This document shows, piece by piece, positions 9,132 to 18,618 of a stretch of DNA of 64,000 nucleotides (the first letter of the stretch is position 1; every line of letters begins with the position of its first letter). Under the pieces are notes generated by a model. The model was not told the DNA's origin and ran no database searches. It was given only the letters and a program-made list of their open reading frames with translations. The DNA comes from Candidatus Laterigemmans baculatus (GTDB lineage Bacteria > Planctomycetota > Planctomycetia > Pirellulales > Pirellulaceae), in the NCBI RefSeq assembly GCF_010367455.1, contig NZ_WRPR01000126.1:21694-85693 (forward strand), read 5' to 3'. Made by a program: the position numbers and the translations under genes.

Positions 9132-10447
9132 AGTTCCAATTCAATCTCGTCGACGTCGGTGGCTCCGGCCGCGTGGCGTTCCACTGCGCTCAGCTCGCTC
9201 TCGCTGACGGTCAGGGCGTAATCTTCGCGAGGCCGGAAGTCGGGGTGCAGGTCGATGCGGTCTAGGACGTCGGCGACTAGCTTTTTGAGGAAGATCCGGG
9301 GGGCGATGCCGACTTTACCGCCTAGCCGGCCAGTGACCGCTTCAGCCAAATCGCGGATGTAGCAGTCGTCACAGAGCTCGCCGATTCGCTCGGCAGAATT
9401 ACTGTGAGCGCTGTAGATGTCCCGCACCTTCTCTCCGACGCGGCAGAGGCGTTCGAGGTCGAAGCCAGGGAGACGGATCTGCGGCGCACGCGGATTGTCG
9501 AAGCGGGTATCGGTCTGGAAGTCGACGTGCAGCCGCTGGGCAAGTGGCTCGAGCCGCTGGATTCCCTGGGGTCCCTCGAAGAAGGCGGGCGTGCCGGTGA
9601 CGACGAGGTAGAGCCCGGGAAAGCGGCCGGAGTCGACTTCATCGATCAGTTGCCGCAGCGCATTGAGGCCCTTGTCCCGCACGTCGCTGCGAACCCGCTG
9701 GAGTGTTTCCACCTCGTCCAGCACGACCAACAGCCCTGGGTGACCACAGTCGCGGAGGACGATCAGTAGGCCCTGGAGGAAGTTCAACGCCCCGAAGTGG
9801 TCGATGTCCCCCTTCACTCCGGCGTAGCGCTTGGCGCTGGCGGCGACGTTCGGTTGGCCAGCTAGCCAGGCAACAATACCCTCGGCGGTTGCCATGTCGT
9901 TTTCAGCTTGCGCCCGGCGGTAGCCGCGCAGCGCCGCGCTGAACATCGGCGCCGTGCTCGTAACTCGCCCGAGCCTCTGCTCAAGCAGTTCGTCGGTGCG
10001 GGCAAGCAGGGCCTCACCGTCATTCGGATCCACCTGCCCTTCCGCGAGTGCGTCTTCCTCAAGTGTGTAGAACCAGCTGTCGAGGATGTTCCGCAGCGCT
10101 CCCTGTGGCGTGTCCGCGGTCGCCAGCCGCTCGATCAGTCGGCGGTAGACGGTCTCGAGCCGATGCAGCGGTGTTTCGGTTTCGGAGATCTGCACCTCGG
10201 AGGAGGCGAATCCATTCTTTCTGGCCCGATCGGCCAGCCAGCGTGCGAAGAACGTTTTGCCGCATCCGTACTCGCCGCGCACGGCCTTGAACACGCTGCT
10301 GCCCGCTTTCACGTTCTGTAGCTCAGCCTCCAGAGCATCTTCAAAACGGCCCAGTCCGACCGCAAAGGCATCGAGGCTGCTTTGCGGCACCGTGCCGCGA
10401 CGGAGCGCGTCGATGATCTCTTGGCGGCGCTGGGGGCTGATGGTCAT
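9128..10447 (-). CDS. brxD: BREX type 2 ATP-binding protein BrxD
   Basis: A 439-residue P-loop ATPase of the BrxD family. Walker A is EYGCGKTFF at about residues 58-66 and the Walker B stretch is LLVVLDEVETLQRV, followed by LNALRQLIDE, as in STAND/AAA-like BREX ATPases. I chose ATG at 10,447 (MTISPQRR). A longer in-frame start at 10,510 exists, but it would add 21 residues encoded next to a dispersed palindromic repeat and is less protein-like. It overlaps brxHI by four bases and follows pglZ after about 115 bp that hold a half copy of the repeat. Probable partner of BrxHI (inference from fixed pairing in type 2 systems). Confidence 0.88.
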   Translation of the reverse strand: MTISPQRRQEIIDALRRGTVPQSSLDAFAVGLGRFEDALEAELQNVKAGSSVFKAVRGEYGCGKTFFARWLADRARKNGFASSEVQISETETPLHRLETVYRRLIERLATADTPQGALRNILDSWFYTLEEDALAEGQVDPNDGEALLARTDELLEQRLGRVTSTAPMFSAALRGYRRAQAENDMATAEGIVAWLAGQPNVAASAKRYAGVKGDIDHFGALNFLQGLLIVLRDCGHPGLLVVLDEVETLQRVRSDVRDKGLNALRQLIDEVDSGRFPGLYLVVTGTPAFFEGPQGIQRLEPLAQRLHVDFQTDTRFDNPRAPQIRLPGFDLERLCRVGEKVRDIYSAHSNSAERIGELCDDCYIRDLAEAVTGRLGGKVGIAPRIFLKKLVADVLDRIDLHPDFRPREDYALTVSESELSAVERHAAGATDVDEIELEL

Positions 10448-10501
10448 TAAGGCGGAATCTCCGGGCTTTACTGTCGCGATCGTGATTTCGTGGAGGAGGG
10501 C

Positions 10502-10530
10502 CTCACGCAAAGGCGCAAAGACGCAAAGGA
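10502..10530. repeat. Family A palindromic repeat, left half only
   Basis: CTCACGCAAAGGCGCAAAG followed by ACGCAAAGG matches the left arm of the repeat found in eight fuller copies across the BREX operon, but no right arm follows. It lies in the pglZ-brxD gap. Confidence 0.75.
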
Positions 10531-10562
10531 CATGGACAGGAGTGGAGGAGGAACAACGCTTT

Positions 10563-13301
10563 CTATTCGAGCTCGAACTGTCGGCGGAGCAGGTCTTGGT
10601 TTAACTCGACCGTGTCGGACGCGTCATCACGGGTGAGGACGGCGTAGCCCTCGATGTTGAGCATACGTTGCATCATGGCCAGGAAGCCGGGCAAGCGCAC
10701 CGGTGGCAGCTCGAGCCGTCGAGCCAATGCGGTGGTGGTGAGTTTTCCACCGGCAGATTCGAGTGCGGCCAGCAAACTGCTGATCTGCTCGTCTGTCGGC
10801 TTGATGCGGCCGGCGAGCTGTTTTTGCTGCTCTAGAACCGGCGACGCCAGCAGCGACTCGATCCACTGCGGCTGAGCTTTCGCGGTGGAAGCGGCCGGCA
10901 TGGCGGTGTTCTCGGCCGGCTCCAGATCGAATAGCAGCCCCGGCTTGGTGGGTTCCGGCAACTCGGCCGGTTCGGCACTCTCCACCGTGGCCATCTCAGC
11001 AACCGCGTCGTCCCACCACGCCGGCGTGTCGAGCGGAGCCAGTGCCCAGCCCTCGGGAACCTTCTCGCTTGGCGAGAGCACAGCGATCGGAGCGATCATC
11101 TCCTGAGGCGAGAGTCCCCCGTGGTAGCCGTTGCTCTTGCCGCGGGTGTAGCGAATCGTCTCGCTCCAGGGGACGATTACTTGCTGGTCGTCGGCCAGCA
11201 TCACCCGACTGCCGCTAACCAGCAGCTCACCTTCTTGCGGCTGTCCATCGTTCGGACGCCAACGCTCGCCGCTGTTCTGAGGTGCATCAAGGTTGTGGGA
11301 GCGGTACTCGGTGCGATGTTCCAGCACATGCCCGTGGTCGCTGACGAAGATCACCAGCCGCCCCGCCGTATGCGCTTCGTGCAACAGCATTGGCAGGATC
11401 TTGATTTGGTCTCGGCTCCAGCGGATATCCAGCTGATCCCCTTTCGCCAATGTGTCATCGATCGCGTTGATGACCACCCCGACCACCTTCCGACCAGTCG
11501 ACGCAATCTCATCTCGCAGATCGTCAACCGCGTCCGGGCCGTCGGCGTCGGCGAGGTCGACCTTGTGAAACAGGACCGGCGGCTTAGTGCGTCCACACTG
11601 TTTCACCAGCGCCGGGTGCTGGGCGAACCCTTTCTGCTCAGCCGCCTGGTCCCCCTGCTGCAACTGGCCGGTGAGGAGGCTCGTGCGAGAAACCTTGGTA
11701 ACCGAAGGGATCGTCGCCAGCGCTGGCTGGAGCGTCGCCGCATCGGTCTTACACAGCACCGTCCAGTCGTTGCTGCGAGTGATACTGCTGAGCAACTCGC
11801 GGCAGACTGCCCCGCTCATGCCATCGAGAACCATCAGCAGCACCGGAAAATCAGCCGCCAGTGGGCCGACCAATTGCTCCAGCACCCGCTCGACAGGGAT
11901 CACGCCACCGCCGGTCGAACCGGCTGCCGTCCAGTCGCGTGCAAGTTCGGCGAACCGCCGTGCCTGAGGCTCGCGCAGCTTGTTCGCCGCGGCGATCAGC
12001 TCGCCGTAGGCTTTCGAAAGGTCCCGCTCCAGGTCGCCGCTGCGCAGGGTTAGCCGCGCCCAATCGACGAACGAGCCCTCGGCCAAGTGCCACTCCGCTG
12101 CCTCAGCCAGCGACGCATGCTCAGGCGGTCCGCTACGGCTCACGTGCATCAACCACCGCACCAATCGCAGGGACATCTCGACCCGTTCCAACCGCCGCCG
12201 GTGATTTTCGTCGCGAGCCAAGTCGTGGTCGGAGATGGCCTCCTTCAGTTCCACCAAGTGCTCCGAGACGACCACGGGGCTGCTCTTCAGCGTTTGCCGC
12301 AGAGCCTTTCCGTAGCGGGCCATTCGCAGGTTGAATCCACGCGGTGAAGTTCGGCTGAGCCAGGCGAATTGATCCGCCTCCACGTCGGCCAGGATCTCGT
12401 CGCAGCGTTCCAGCAACGAATACCGCAGCTTGGGACGCGATCCGAAGTGAACGGTGACGACCTCACTGGCGGTGGAATGCCAGCGGCTGATGACGTTTTC
12501 CTCGAGCGACTGACCGCCCAGATAACGCTCTTCGAGACGTACGGCCGGTTTGTCGAGCTTCCCTTTCGCACTCTTGTGGAACACCACTCCCAATGCCAAA
12601 CCGATCGCTACCGCGTCGGCTTTTTCCGACCGAGTGAGCATCGTGAGAATGGCTGTCGCGGCCGGGCCGGCCGTTTGGCTGATCCAGTCGATGGCAGCCT
12701 TTCGGAACTCCGTCGATGTCGCTCGCCAGCGGTCGACGTTTTCGCCGTGGACCGACCAAGCGAGCAGCGCGGCGAGGTCGGGCTGGTCAGCACTGAGCCC
12801 CAGTTCTCGCTCCAGCAAAATCTGCCACACCGTCTCGGCATCGAGAAACCCGCTGGGCGACGGCGGGTAACCCTCGGCCGGCATCGAGTCGAGCAGCTTT
12901 TCAGCCATCCAAGCGTGCCGGGCAATCCGCGGATCGAGGGATCGCGCCTGAAATAGGCTCTGGACGATCTGCCAAGCGTCGATGGTGAACAGTCGGCGTT
13001 TGGCCAGCCGCAGCAGGACATCCATCTCCAGGTCCGTGTCCGACAACTGTGTCAGCAGCACCTTAGTCGTGACGTCGGGCCGGGTCTCCTGCAGAGCCAG
13101 CCGCATCGCGAGCGGCGAATCGCACTGGACGATCCAGTACCGCTCGTCGCCGTCGGTCCGCTCCGCGTCACCGGCCCAGCGACCGTTCGTGTGGATTCCG
13201 ACTACCTGCGCGTCATCGGTGCGGTCCGAGCGCTCCAGTGCCTGACGGATCGCCCTCACCTGGGCCTTGATCTCGTGGAACGAGGGGGCAGCCACGGCCA
13301 T
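10563..13301 (-). CDS. pglZ: BREX protein PglZ (alkaline phosphatase fold)
   Basis: A 912-residue PglZ protein, the signature component of BREX. The alkaline-phosphatase-superfamily metal-site motifs are visible: LLMVLDGMSGAVC near residue 489, IFVSDHGHVLEH near 653, and SNGYHGGLSPQEM around 730. The long N-terminal region (1-480) is mostly helical and the last 150 residues include a Pro/Ala-rich linker and a small winged-helix-like end. It lies two bases after the pglY stop, so the two are probably translated from one message. PglZ may act as a phosphatase or phosphodiesterase that counteracts PglW kinase or processes a DNA modification; this is known only by homology. Length and context fit type 2. 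Confidence 0.92.
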   Translation of the reverse strand: MAVAAPSFHEIKAQVRAIRQALERSDRTDDAQVVGIHTNGRWAGDAERTDGDERYWIVQCDSPLAMRLALQETRPDVTTKVLLTQLSDTDLEMDVLLRLAKRRLFTIDAWQIVQSLFQARSLDPRIARHAWMAEKLLDSMPAEGYPPSPSGFLDAETVWQILLERELGLSADQPDLAALLAWSVHGENVDRWRATSTEFRKAAIDWISQTAGPAATAILTMLTRSEKADAVAIGLALGVVFHKSAKGKLDKPAVRLEERYLGGQSLEENVISRWHSTASEVVTVHFGSRPKLRYSLLERCDEILADVEADQFAWLSRTSPRGFNLRMARYGKALRQTLKSSPVVVSEHLVELKEAISDHDLARDENHRRRLERVEMSLRLVRWLMHVSRSGPPEHASLAEAAEWHLAEGSFVDWARLTLRSGDLERDLSKAYGELIAAANKLREPQARRFAELARDWTAAGSTGGGVIPVERVLEQLVGPLAADFPVLLMVLDGMSGAVCRELLSSITRSNDWTVLCKTDAATLQPALATIPSVTKVSRTSLLTGQLQQGDQAAEQKGFAQHPALVKQCGRTKPPVLFHKVDLADADGPDAVDDLRDEIASTGRKVVGVVINAIDDTLAKGDQLDIRWSRDQIKILPMLLHEAHTAGRLVIFVSDHGHVLEHRTEYRSHNLDAPQNSGERWRPNDGQPQEGELLVSGSRVMLADDQQVIVPWSETIRYTRGKSNGYHGGLSPQEMIAPIAVLSPSEKVPEGWALAPLDTPAWWDDAVAEMATVESAEPAELPEPTKPGLLFDLEPAENTAMPAASTAKAQPQWIESLLASPVLEQQKQLAGRIKPTDEQISSLLAALESAGGKLTTTALARRLELPPVRLPGFLAMMQRMLNIEGYAVLTRDDASDTVELNQDLLRRQFELE

Positions 13302-13303
13302 GT

Positions 13304-16300
13304 TTACGCCTCCTCCTCAATCCGCCAGCTGACGCTAACGCGGACGGTTCGCCCTGCTGTCGCTTTCTGATCCAGTTCCGTCAGCAACGCGTTCGCTTCG
13401 CTCAGCCCCAGATCCTGTCGGGTGTCCTGCTCCACCACACGTCGCCCCGGCTGCGGTGGCGCAGGTTGCGGGGGAACGGGGGGAAGCATTCGGGGAGTTC
13501 GCGGTTCCCCAGGGCCTGCTGGTGGAGTTGGCGGCGGCGCAGCGCCGGCGGGCGCCTTAGCCAACAGGCGGACGGCACGCGATTGAGCGGACTTCAGCGC
13601 CGGGCCTAGCGCCAGGACGTGCTCGTCGCTTCGAAGGGCTTCAGCGACTTCGGCGATGATTTTCTCCGCCGCCTGCTGCCGTTCATCCTGCAGCTTTCGG
13701 ATCGCATCCAGAATCTCCCAGTCGGTGGCATCGAGCCGCTCGGCTTGTTCACTGGCATTGCCATAGCAGCTGCCCATCGCTTCCAGCGAAGTCGCCACCT
13801 CTGCCTTCGCCAAAATCTCCACCACGGAGCCCGCTTCGGCCGAGCCAAGTGCATCGGCGAGCGTCAGAGTGGCCGTAGCCGTCTGGAGCCGATCGGCCGA
13901 GTCCGGATTGACGCCCGCCCACTCGAGTCGCTCCCGAAGACGACTGCAGAGCATCTGGCAGGCGCGGCGTGAAGTGCCGGCTGCCTCCTTAATCTTCGAG
14001 GTGAGTGCCGAGACGTTGGCGGCTTTCAGCAGCGGCGAGGGAGCCATGCCGAAGATTTTCGCCGACCGTGCCACTGCCGCGTCCCAGTCCGGCTTGTCGG
14101 GCAGTTGCTCTTCACGTAGCACGGCTCTTTCGGGCAGATCGGTCAGCTTGGCCTGATCGTAGATCCCACCATGCAGGTAGAAGGACTGGTTAGTCTGCTC
14201 GGCGAAGATCAGGATCACCAGGTTCTCCGCCTCTCGCGGCAAGCCCATCGGCTTGGGCTGATCGATCCACTCTCGCAGTTTCTCCACGGACATCTCGCTG
14301 CCGGTTTCGGCCGTTTTCCGCATGAAATGGTTCCGCCAATGGTGCCCGAGCACAAAGTGGGTGGCGTCGTAACCCATTTCGCCCAGCATCAACGGACCAG
14401 CGATTTGCCGTAGCAGCGGCCGCAATGGTTTGTCCACCAGGACGCGCCCGTCCTCGCTCTGGGTTGCCTCGCTGACCACCTCATAGACCTTGCGGAGGTT
14501 CGTCGTTTTGACGTCGGCCTCGAAGTAGGGGTGGGCAGGGAACTCATGCGCCAGTGCCTGGTCGAGCAGGCTTTCCATCGCCCCACGGAGATTGGCGGCG
14601 ACCGGAGGCTGCGGCTTGAAGCCAGGCAGGAGCGACTGGAAACGTTCGGAGAGCTCGAGGTCATGCACCGTGTCGAGCGATCCGGTGAGCACTTGGTCGA
14701 GCCCGTATGCTGCCTCGAGATGGCTTTGCACGCGCTGCCGCAGGACGCTGCGCTGGTTATCGAGCAGCGACTTGGCTGTCTGCCGGTCCTGGGGCGAGAG
14801 GTGCGAAGCGTAGCCGCCAAACCGCTCGCCCGTGAGGATGTGTTCCAGGATCACCAGCATTCCCAGATCCCTCTCGGCATCGGTACTGAGAAAGGCGGGA
14901 ATCCAGACGAGGGTCTTTGTGCCTTCGGGATGTGCGTCGAGAAACTCTTGAACCTTGCTGACGTCGTCCCGCGGTCCGTGCCCACTCTCGTCGAACGGAA
15001 AGTCGATCACGAGCTTCCATTCGTCTTCCGCCTCGAGTGACGAGAGCGGCAGCTCACGCATGTTGCGGAACAGCACCTCGCAGGTCCGCCGCGTGTGCCG
15101 CCAGGTGAATTCGTGATGGAGGAAGAACTCGTCGCTGTCGGCGATCCCGAGCTGTTCGAAGATCATCTGCCGCGTGCGGCGGATGCGATTGCCGATGTTG
15201 TTTTCTCGGCCTGCCTGCTCGATGATGCTGCCCGTGTCGACGCCGGACAACTGGACGGTGATCGTCGGGTTGGCTTCTTCGCCGAGGCGAATCTCGCCGA
15301 CATCGGCCGCCCACTGTTTGCAGCGCCGCAGCACTTCCGCCCCTTCGCGTCCCGGGATCGGCGTCTTGATCGTTCCATGGTTGAGCGCCGCCAGCCGCTC
15401 GGCGTTCAATCCGCGCAGGGCCTCGACGTCTGGCGCCAGCGCGGAGAGCAGGAGCGTCTTGATCAGCCGGTCGTCGTTGCGGAACGCGACCCGCTTCGGA
15501 TCGTCAAACGGCAGCTTCTCCAGTTCTTCGACTCGTCCGTGCGTGCGTTCCAGCTGGGGCAGCAGTTTTTGGTGGTAGAGCCGCCGTGCGTTTTCAAAGT
15601 GGCTTGCCATCTCGGGGCTGAAGGCTTCGTCACCGTGCGCGATCACATCGAACAGATCACCCACCGGCACGATGTCGCCCAGCTGAAGCGTCTCTCGCTG
15701 CTCGACCAGCAACTGGGCCATCGCCTTGAGCGCCGTCCGCTCCCGCTGGAGCATGCTGGAGAGCGCGATCAGGGTCTGCACCAGCGCCGGGCTGAACGGG
15801 TAGACCTGGCGGAACATCTGCCGGTCGCCCTCGCTGGTCAGCAGCGTGGTGAGCACCGAGTCACGGACTTTGGTGACCCGCTCAAATGCCGCACTGATCT
15901 CATTGCGAGCTGCGTTATCGCGGGGACAAAGCACCCGCCGCTCGGCAATCGCGGGCAGATTGCGATCTTCAAGCGTGATCGTGTGGAAGCGACCTTCCTG
16001 GTATCCCAGGGCATCGGCGAAGTTGTGCTTCTCCATCCCCGGAATTTTATTGCCGACCAGTTCGCGCAAGTCGCGCTGGCGGGCAACAAAGCTGACGATC
16101 GGCGTCGGGCGATCAGCCGTTTGGGCCTCGACCAGCTTGGCTAGCTTTTGCACTTCTTGGTGCACGAATTTGACGTCGGCCGCACGGCTGGCGAGCCAGA
16201 GGATCAGCTCGTCGAGAAACAGGATCAGACAGTCGTAGCCGAGCGACGCCGCATGTTTGCTGATCACCGACAGCCCGTGGTCGAGCGAGACGTAGGCTTC

Positions 16301-17017
16301 GCCGCTGCCGGAAGAGACCGCGTGGTACTGCTTGAAGTAGGTGCTCAGCAGTCGGCTGATCAGCTGCAGACGCTCGTCGTCGCCGGGCGGTGCCGCGATT
16401 GCCTCATCAAACCGCCGCGCGTCCCACTCGGCTTCGAATTCCCCCCAGCCGCCGTCGCCGCCTCCTTCACCCTCGTTCAGTCCGGTGAAGAACGCTGCGT
16501 CGCCGATTTGCTGGCGCAGCGAGTGAGCATCGCGGAATAAGCCTTCGCTGAGGTAGACGGCCGGGATGGGCGCGTTCGGGTGAGTTCGGCGAATGAAGTC
16601 GACGTAGCCGCCCAGAATGCCCGATTCCATCGTCGTGGAGCCGAGCATGTGGTACGGCACCATCAGGAATTTCTTGTGCTCGCCCTGCGTCCACTCGTTG
16701 TGCTTGTCGATCACGCCGGCCAGCTCGGTGATGCTGCGGGCGGCGGTGTTGCCCTGCAGGATCAGGTGCAGGACGGCCATGAAGTGGCTTTTACCGCTAC
16801 CGAAGCTGCCGTGCAGGTAGGACGCCTTGCTGGTGTTCGAGACCAGCGCGCTGCGGACGAACGACAGCGCATCGTCAAAGCACTTTACGAGCTCCGGCGT
16901 GGCGACGTAGTTCTTGACCGTCTGATCGGCACGCGTCACCCCCTCGGAGAGCCGCAGCACAAAGTCGCCGCGCTGGATGTGCTCGGGGATGTCGATGAGG
17001 TCTTTGAGGAGGGTCAT
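13304..17017 (-). CDS. pglY: BREX type 2 ATPase PglY (BrxC-like)
   Basis: A 1,237-residue P-loop ATPase that corresponds to PglY, the type 2 equivalent of BrxC. Walker A is GSFGSGKSHF at about residues 70-79 and the Walker B-like strand is CLILFLDELILWL near 260. The remaining 900 residues are largely alpha-helical, and the C-terminal region has a proline-rich linker (APPPTPPAGPGEP) before a short end domain. The start MTLLKDLIDIPEH is typical of BrxC/PglY proteins. It is followed by pglZ after two bases. The 177 bp upstream hold a family B half repeat and a full family A repeat, separating it from the small-gene group. Role: ATPase core of the BREX complex. Confidence 0.92.
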   Translation of the reverse strand: MTLLKDLIDIPEHIQRGDFVLRLSEGVTRADQTVKNYVATPELVKCFDDALSFVRSALVSNTSKASYLHGSFGSGKSHFMAVLHLILQGNTAARSITELAGVIDKHNEWTQGEHKKFLMVPYHMLGSTTMESGILGGYVDFIRRTHPNAPIPAVYLSEGLFRDAHSLRQQIGDAAFFTGLNEGEGGGDGGWGEFEAEWDARRFDEAIAAPPGDDERLQLISRLLSTYFKQYHAVSSGSGEAYVSLDHGLSVISKHAASLGYDCLILFLDELILWLASRAADVKFVHQEVQKLAKLVEAQTADRPTPIVSFVARQRDLRELVGNKIPGMEKHNFADALGYQEGRFHTITLEDRNLPAIAERRVLCPRDNAARNEISAAFERVTKVRDSVLTTLLTSEGDRQMFRQVYPFSPALVQTLIALSSMLQRERTALKAMAQLLVEQRETLQLGDIVPVGDLFDVIAHGDEAFSPEMASHFENARRLYHQKLLPQLERTHGRVEELEKLPFDDPKRVAFRNDDRLIKTLLLSALAPDVEALRGLNAERLAALNHGTIKTPIPGREGAEVLRRCKQWAADVGEIRLGEEANPTITVQLSGVDTGSIIEQAGRENNIGNRIRRTRQMIFEQLGIADSDEFFLHHEFTWRHTRRTCEVLFRNMRELPLSSLEAEDEWKLVIDFPFDESGHGPRDDVSKVQEFLDAHPEGTKTLVWIPAFLSTDAERDLGMLVILEHILTGERFGGYASHLSPQDRQTAKSLLDNQRSVLRQRVQSHLEAAYGLDQVLTGSLDTVHDLELSERFQSLLPGFKPQPPVAANLRGAMESLLDQALAHEFPAHPYFEADVKTTNLRKVYEVVSEATQSEDGRVLVDKPLRPLLRQIAGPLMLGEMGYDATHFVLGHHWRNHFMRKTAETGSEMSVEKLREWIDQPKPMGLPREAENLVILIFAEQTNQSFYLHGGIYDQAKLTDLPERAVLREEQLPDKPDWDAAVARSAKIFGMAPSPLLKAANVSALTSKIKEAAGTSRRACQMLCSRLRERLEWAGVNPDSADRLQTATATLTLADALGSAEAGSVVEILAKAEVATSLEAMGSCYGNASEQAERLDATDWEILDAIRKLQDERQQAAEKIIAEVAEALRSDEHVLALGPALKSAQSRAVRLLAKAPAGAAPPPTPPAGPGEPRTPRMLPPVPPQPAPPQPGRRVVEQDTRQDLGLSEANALLTELDQKATAGRTVRVSVSWRIEEEA

Positions 17018-17022
17018 GGGCG

Positions 17023-17052
17023 AGTTGTCGGTTTTCAGTCGTCAGTTGTCAG
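17023..17052. repeat. Family B repeat, single arm
   Basis: GAGTTGTCGG, then TTTTCAGTCGTCAGTTGTCAG, resembles one arm of the second palindromic repeat family seen inside pglX at 19,787 and 21,200. It sits immediately upstream of the pglY start. Confidence 0.55.
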
Positions 17053-17084
17053 GGGGGCGGCTGGTGGCGTGTGGTGGATTGGGG

Positions 17085-17155
17085 CTCACGCAAAGGCGCA
17101 AAGCTCGCAAAGGGGAGATTTCAAGTTCTTGGCGCCTTTGCGTCTTTGCGTGAGG
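17085..17155. repeat. Family A palindromic repeat, full copy
   Basis: Left arm CTCACGCAAAGGCGCAAAG and right arm CTTTGCGTCTTTGCGTGAGG enclose a short AT-richer centre. As RNA it would fold into a long hairpin. It is intergenic, between the 65-residue small gene and pglY. Confidence 0.85.
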
Positions 17156-17194
17156 CCTTCCGGCTGCCGCGCACTGTGGTCGTTGACAGCTTCA

Positions 17195-17392
17195 TTACTG
17201 CTTAGGGGCTTCTTCGATGGTGGCGTCTTCCCACACGATGCGGCCGTCGCGCCAGACGACGATTTTCCTGCCTTCGCGGGCGTGCTCTTGGACTGCATCT
17301 CGAGCTGCTCGTTTGAGAGCGGCGTTCACGCGGTCGACGTCCTTCAAGCGATTGCTGATTTCCTCGTGGTCCTGCGGGTGTTGTTTAGTCAT
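17195..17392 (-). CDS. Small hypothetical protein in the BREX operon
   Basis: A 65-residue highly charged protein. The N-terminal two thirds are helical (DVDRVNAALKRAARDA) and the end forms a strand-turn-strand (KIVVWRDGRIVWEDA). I know no function. It lies between pglY and the two coupled small genes. The simple helix plus beta-hairpin layout is common in short planctomycete proteins of unknown role. It is small enough to be a chance frame, but composition and codon pattern look coding. Confidence 0.55.
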   Translation of the reverse strand: MTKQHPQDHEEISNRLKDVDRVNAALKRAARDAVQEHAREGRKIVVWRDGRIVWEDATIEEAPKQ

Positions 17393-17604
17393 CTGGTTGT
17401 CTACGCGTTTGTTAGGACGCCGCTAAGATCGCTTTCGCTGCAACTTGTGGTGTCGCTACGACTTGCGCGGCGAGCCCCTGCGTCAGCTTCGACGAGGAGC
17501 CACTGGCTAAGTTTTGTTAAATTCGACGTGGCGTGTCGCGGAACGTGCGTCGCGTGCGGGGAGAGCTGACGCTGATTGCGTCGCTGTGACAAGCTGACGA
17601 CACA

Positions 17605-18099
17605 TCAAGCCACGGCCGATCGGTGGTGGATTTCGTGCTTGATTATCTGCAGATCGTGAAATCGCAGGGTGATGATGCGTCCGCTGCTCAGCAGGACTTC
17701 GTGCTGCGGGATTCCTCCGGGGGCGACACTGAATTCGTCGTAGAGCCAGTGCACCCGCTCATGGGAGAATGGCCACGATTCTTTTACCGGTTGGATCAGT
17801 GGCTCCTCCGCCAAGAAGTAGAGCAGCAGGGTCATGGTGGCGTCGCGGCGCATCGCCAACATCGCCAGCGGCCCCTCGCTTTCCGGGATGTGCGGCAGGG
17901 AAAGGCCGAGGTAGTCTGCATCGTGCAAATCGAGTGTCTCAGCCAATTCGCGGACCGACGCCGGAAGTTGGGAACCGATCTCGGTGAGGTGCTTTCGGTA
18001 AGACCCGAGGGCCTTTTCCCATTGCCGGTCGGCCTTGTCCGCTTCGTCCGGATCGTCCGAGTTGAAACCGAGGTAAATTTTGGGGGTGAAGAACTTCAT
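17605..18099 (-). CDS. Hypothetical protein, BREX-embedded
   Basis: A 164-residue protein beginning MKFFTPKIYLGFNSDD, with a helical middle and a beta-rich C terminus ending in LRFHDLQIIKHEIHH. It has no signal peptide or membrane segment. The opening resembles DUF4085-type proteins, but I would not rely on that. Its ATG overlaps the stop of the preceding small gene by four bases, so the two are translationally coupled. No catalytic motif is evident. Confidence 0.7.
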   Translation of the reverse strand: MKFFTPKIYLGFNSDDPDEADKADRQWEKALGSYRKHLTEIGSQLPASVRELAETLDLHDADYLGLSLPHIPESEGPLAMLAMRRDATMTLLLYFLAEEPLIQPVKESWPFSHERVHWLYDEFSVAPGGIPQHEVLLSSGRIITLRFHDLQIIKHEIHHRSAVA

Positions 18100-18458
18100 G
18101 GCTTCGCCTTGCGGTGATCGGTTTCATAAAAGCAGTGACCCGCGGGAGGTCGCGGATCAGGCTGGTAATGGGGCAGCGCGTCGGGGCCCGCGTTGAAGTG
18201 CGGCGGGCATCGCTTCCATCGGCCGTTTGCTTGTGTTTCGATTTGTTTCGCTAGCTCTCGATTATCTCGAGGGTTCGGGCCACAGACGACCACATCACGC
18301 CCGTGTCGTCGTCCGGTCACAGCATCCGCTTCGCTGATTTCTCGACCGCGAACGACACCGCCACCGCTGGATTGTGGCTGCAGTGTCGCCGTGTAAATCG
18401 TCGGACCAGATCCACGCGGCGGGGGTGCCTCGCCGCCTTGTTTCGTTTTGGTGGCCAT
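18096..18458 (-). CDS. Hypothetical protein with CGPN motif, BREX-embedded
   Basis: A 120-residue basic protein. The start at 18,458 (MATKTKQGG) was chosen because the longer frame to 18,644 runs through a family A repeat and is not protein-like. The central block RDVVVCGPNPRDNRELA, with flanking ANGRWKRCPPH, looks like a compact folded core of unknown family. The N terminus is Gly/Pro rich. It is coupled to the following 164-residue gene by an ATGA overlap and separated from pglX by about 160 bp containing a repeat. Confidence 0.6.
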   Translation of the reverse strand: MATKTKQGGEAPPPRGSGPTIYTATLQPQSSGGGVVRGREISEADAVTGRRHGRDVVVCGPNPRDNRELAKQIETQANGRWKRCPPHFNAGPDALPHYQPDPRPPAGHCFYETDHRKAKP

Positions 18459-18500
18459 CAGCTCGTCCTGCACCTGTTTACCCTTCGGCAGCCGGATCGA

Positions 18501-18562
18501 CTCACGCAAAGGCGCCAAGAACCGGGATCTGCCCTTTGCGAGCTTTGCGCCTTTGCGTGAGG
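18501..18562. repeat. Family A palindromic repeat, full copy
   Basis: Arms CTCACGCAAAGGCGCCAAG and CTTTGCGCCTTTGCGTGAGG around a short centre, between pglX and the CGPN-motif small gene. Confidence 0.85.
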
Positions 18563-18618
18563 TCCGATCCACCCCGCAGTCACTCACCGCTCCACTGACA
18601 ACTGGCAACAACCAATGC

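Noticed and set aside
11121..12053. 310-codon plus-strand frame
   Set aside because: Antisense to pglZ, whose phosphatase motifs are intact.
15095..16144. 349-codon plus-strand frame
   Set aside because: Antisense to pglY; no start signal or motif.
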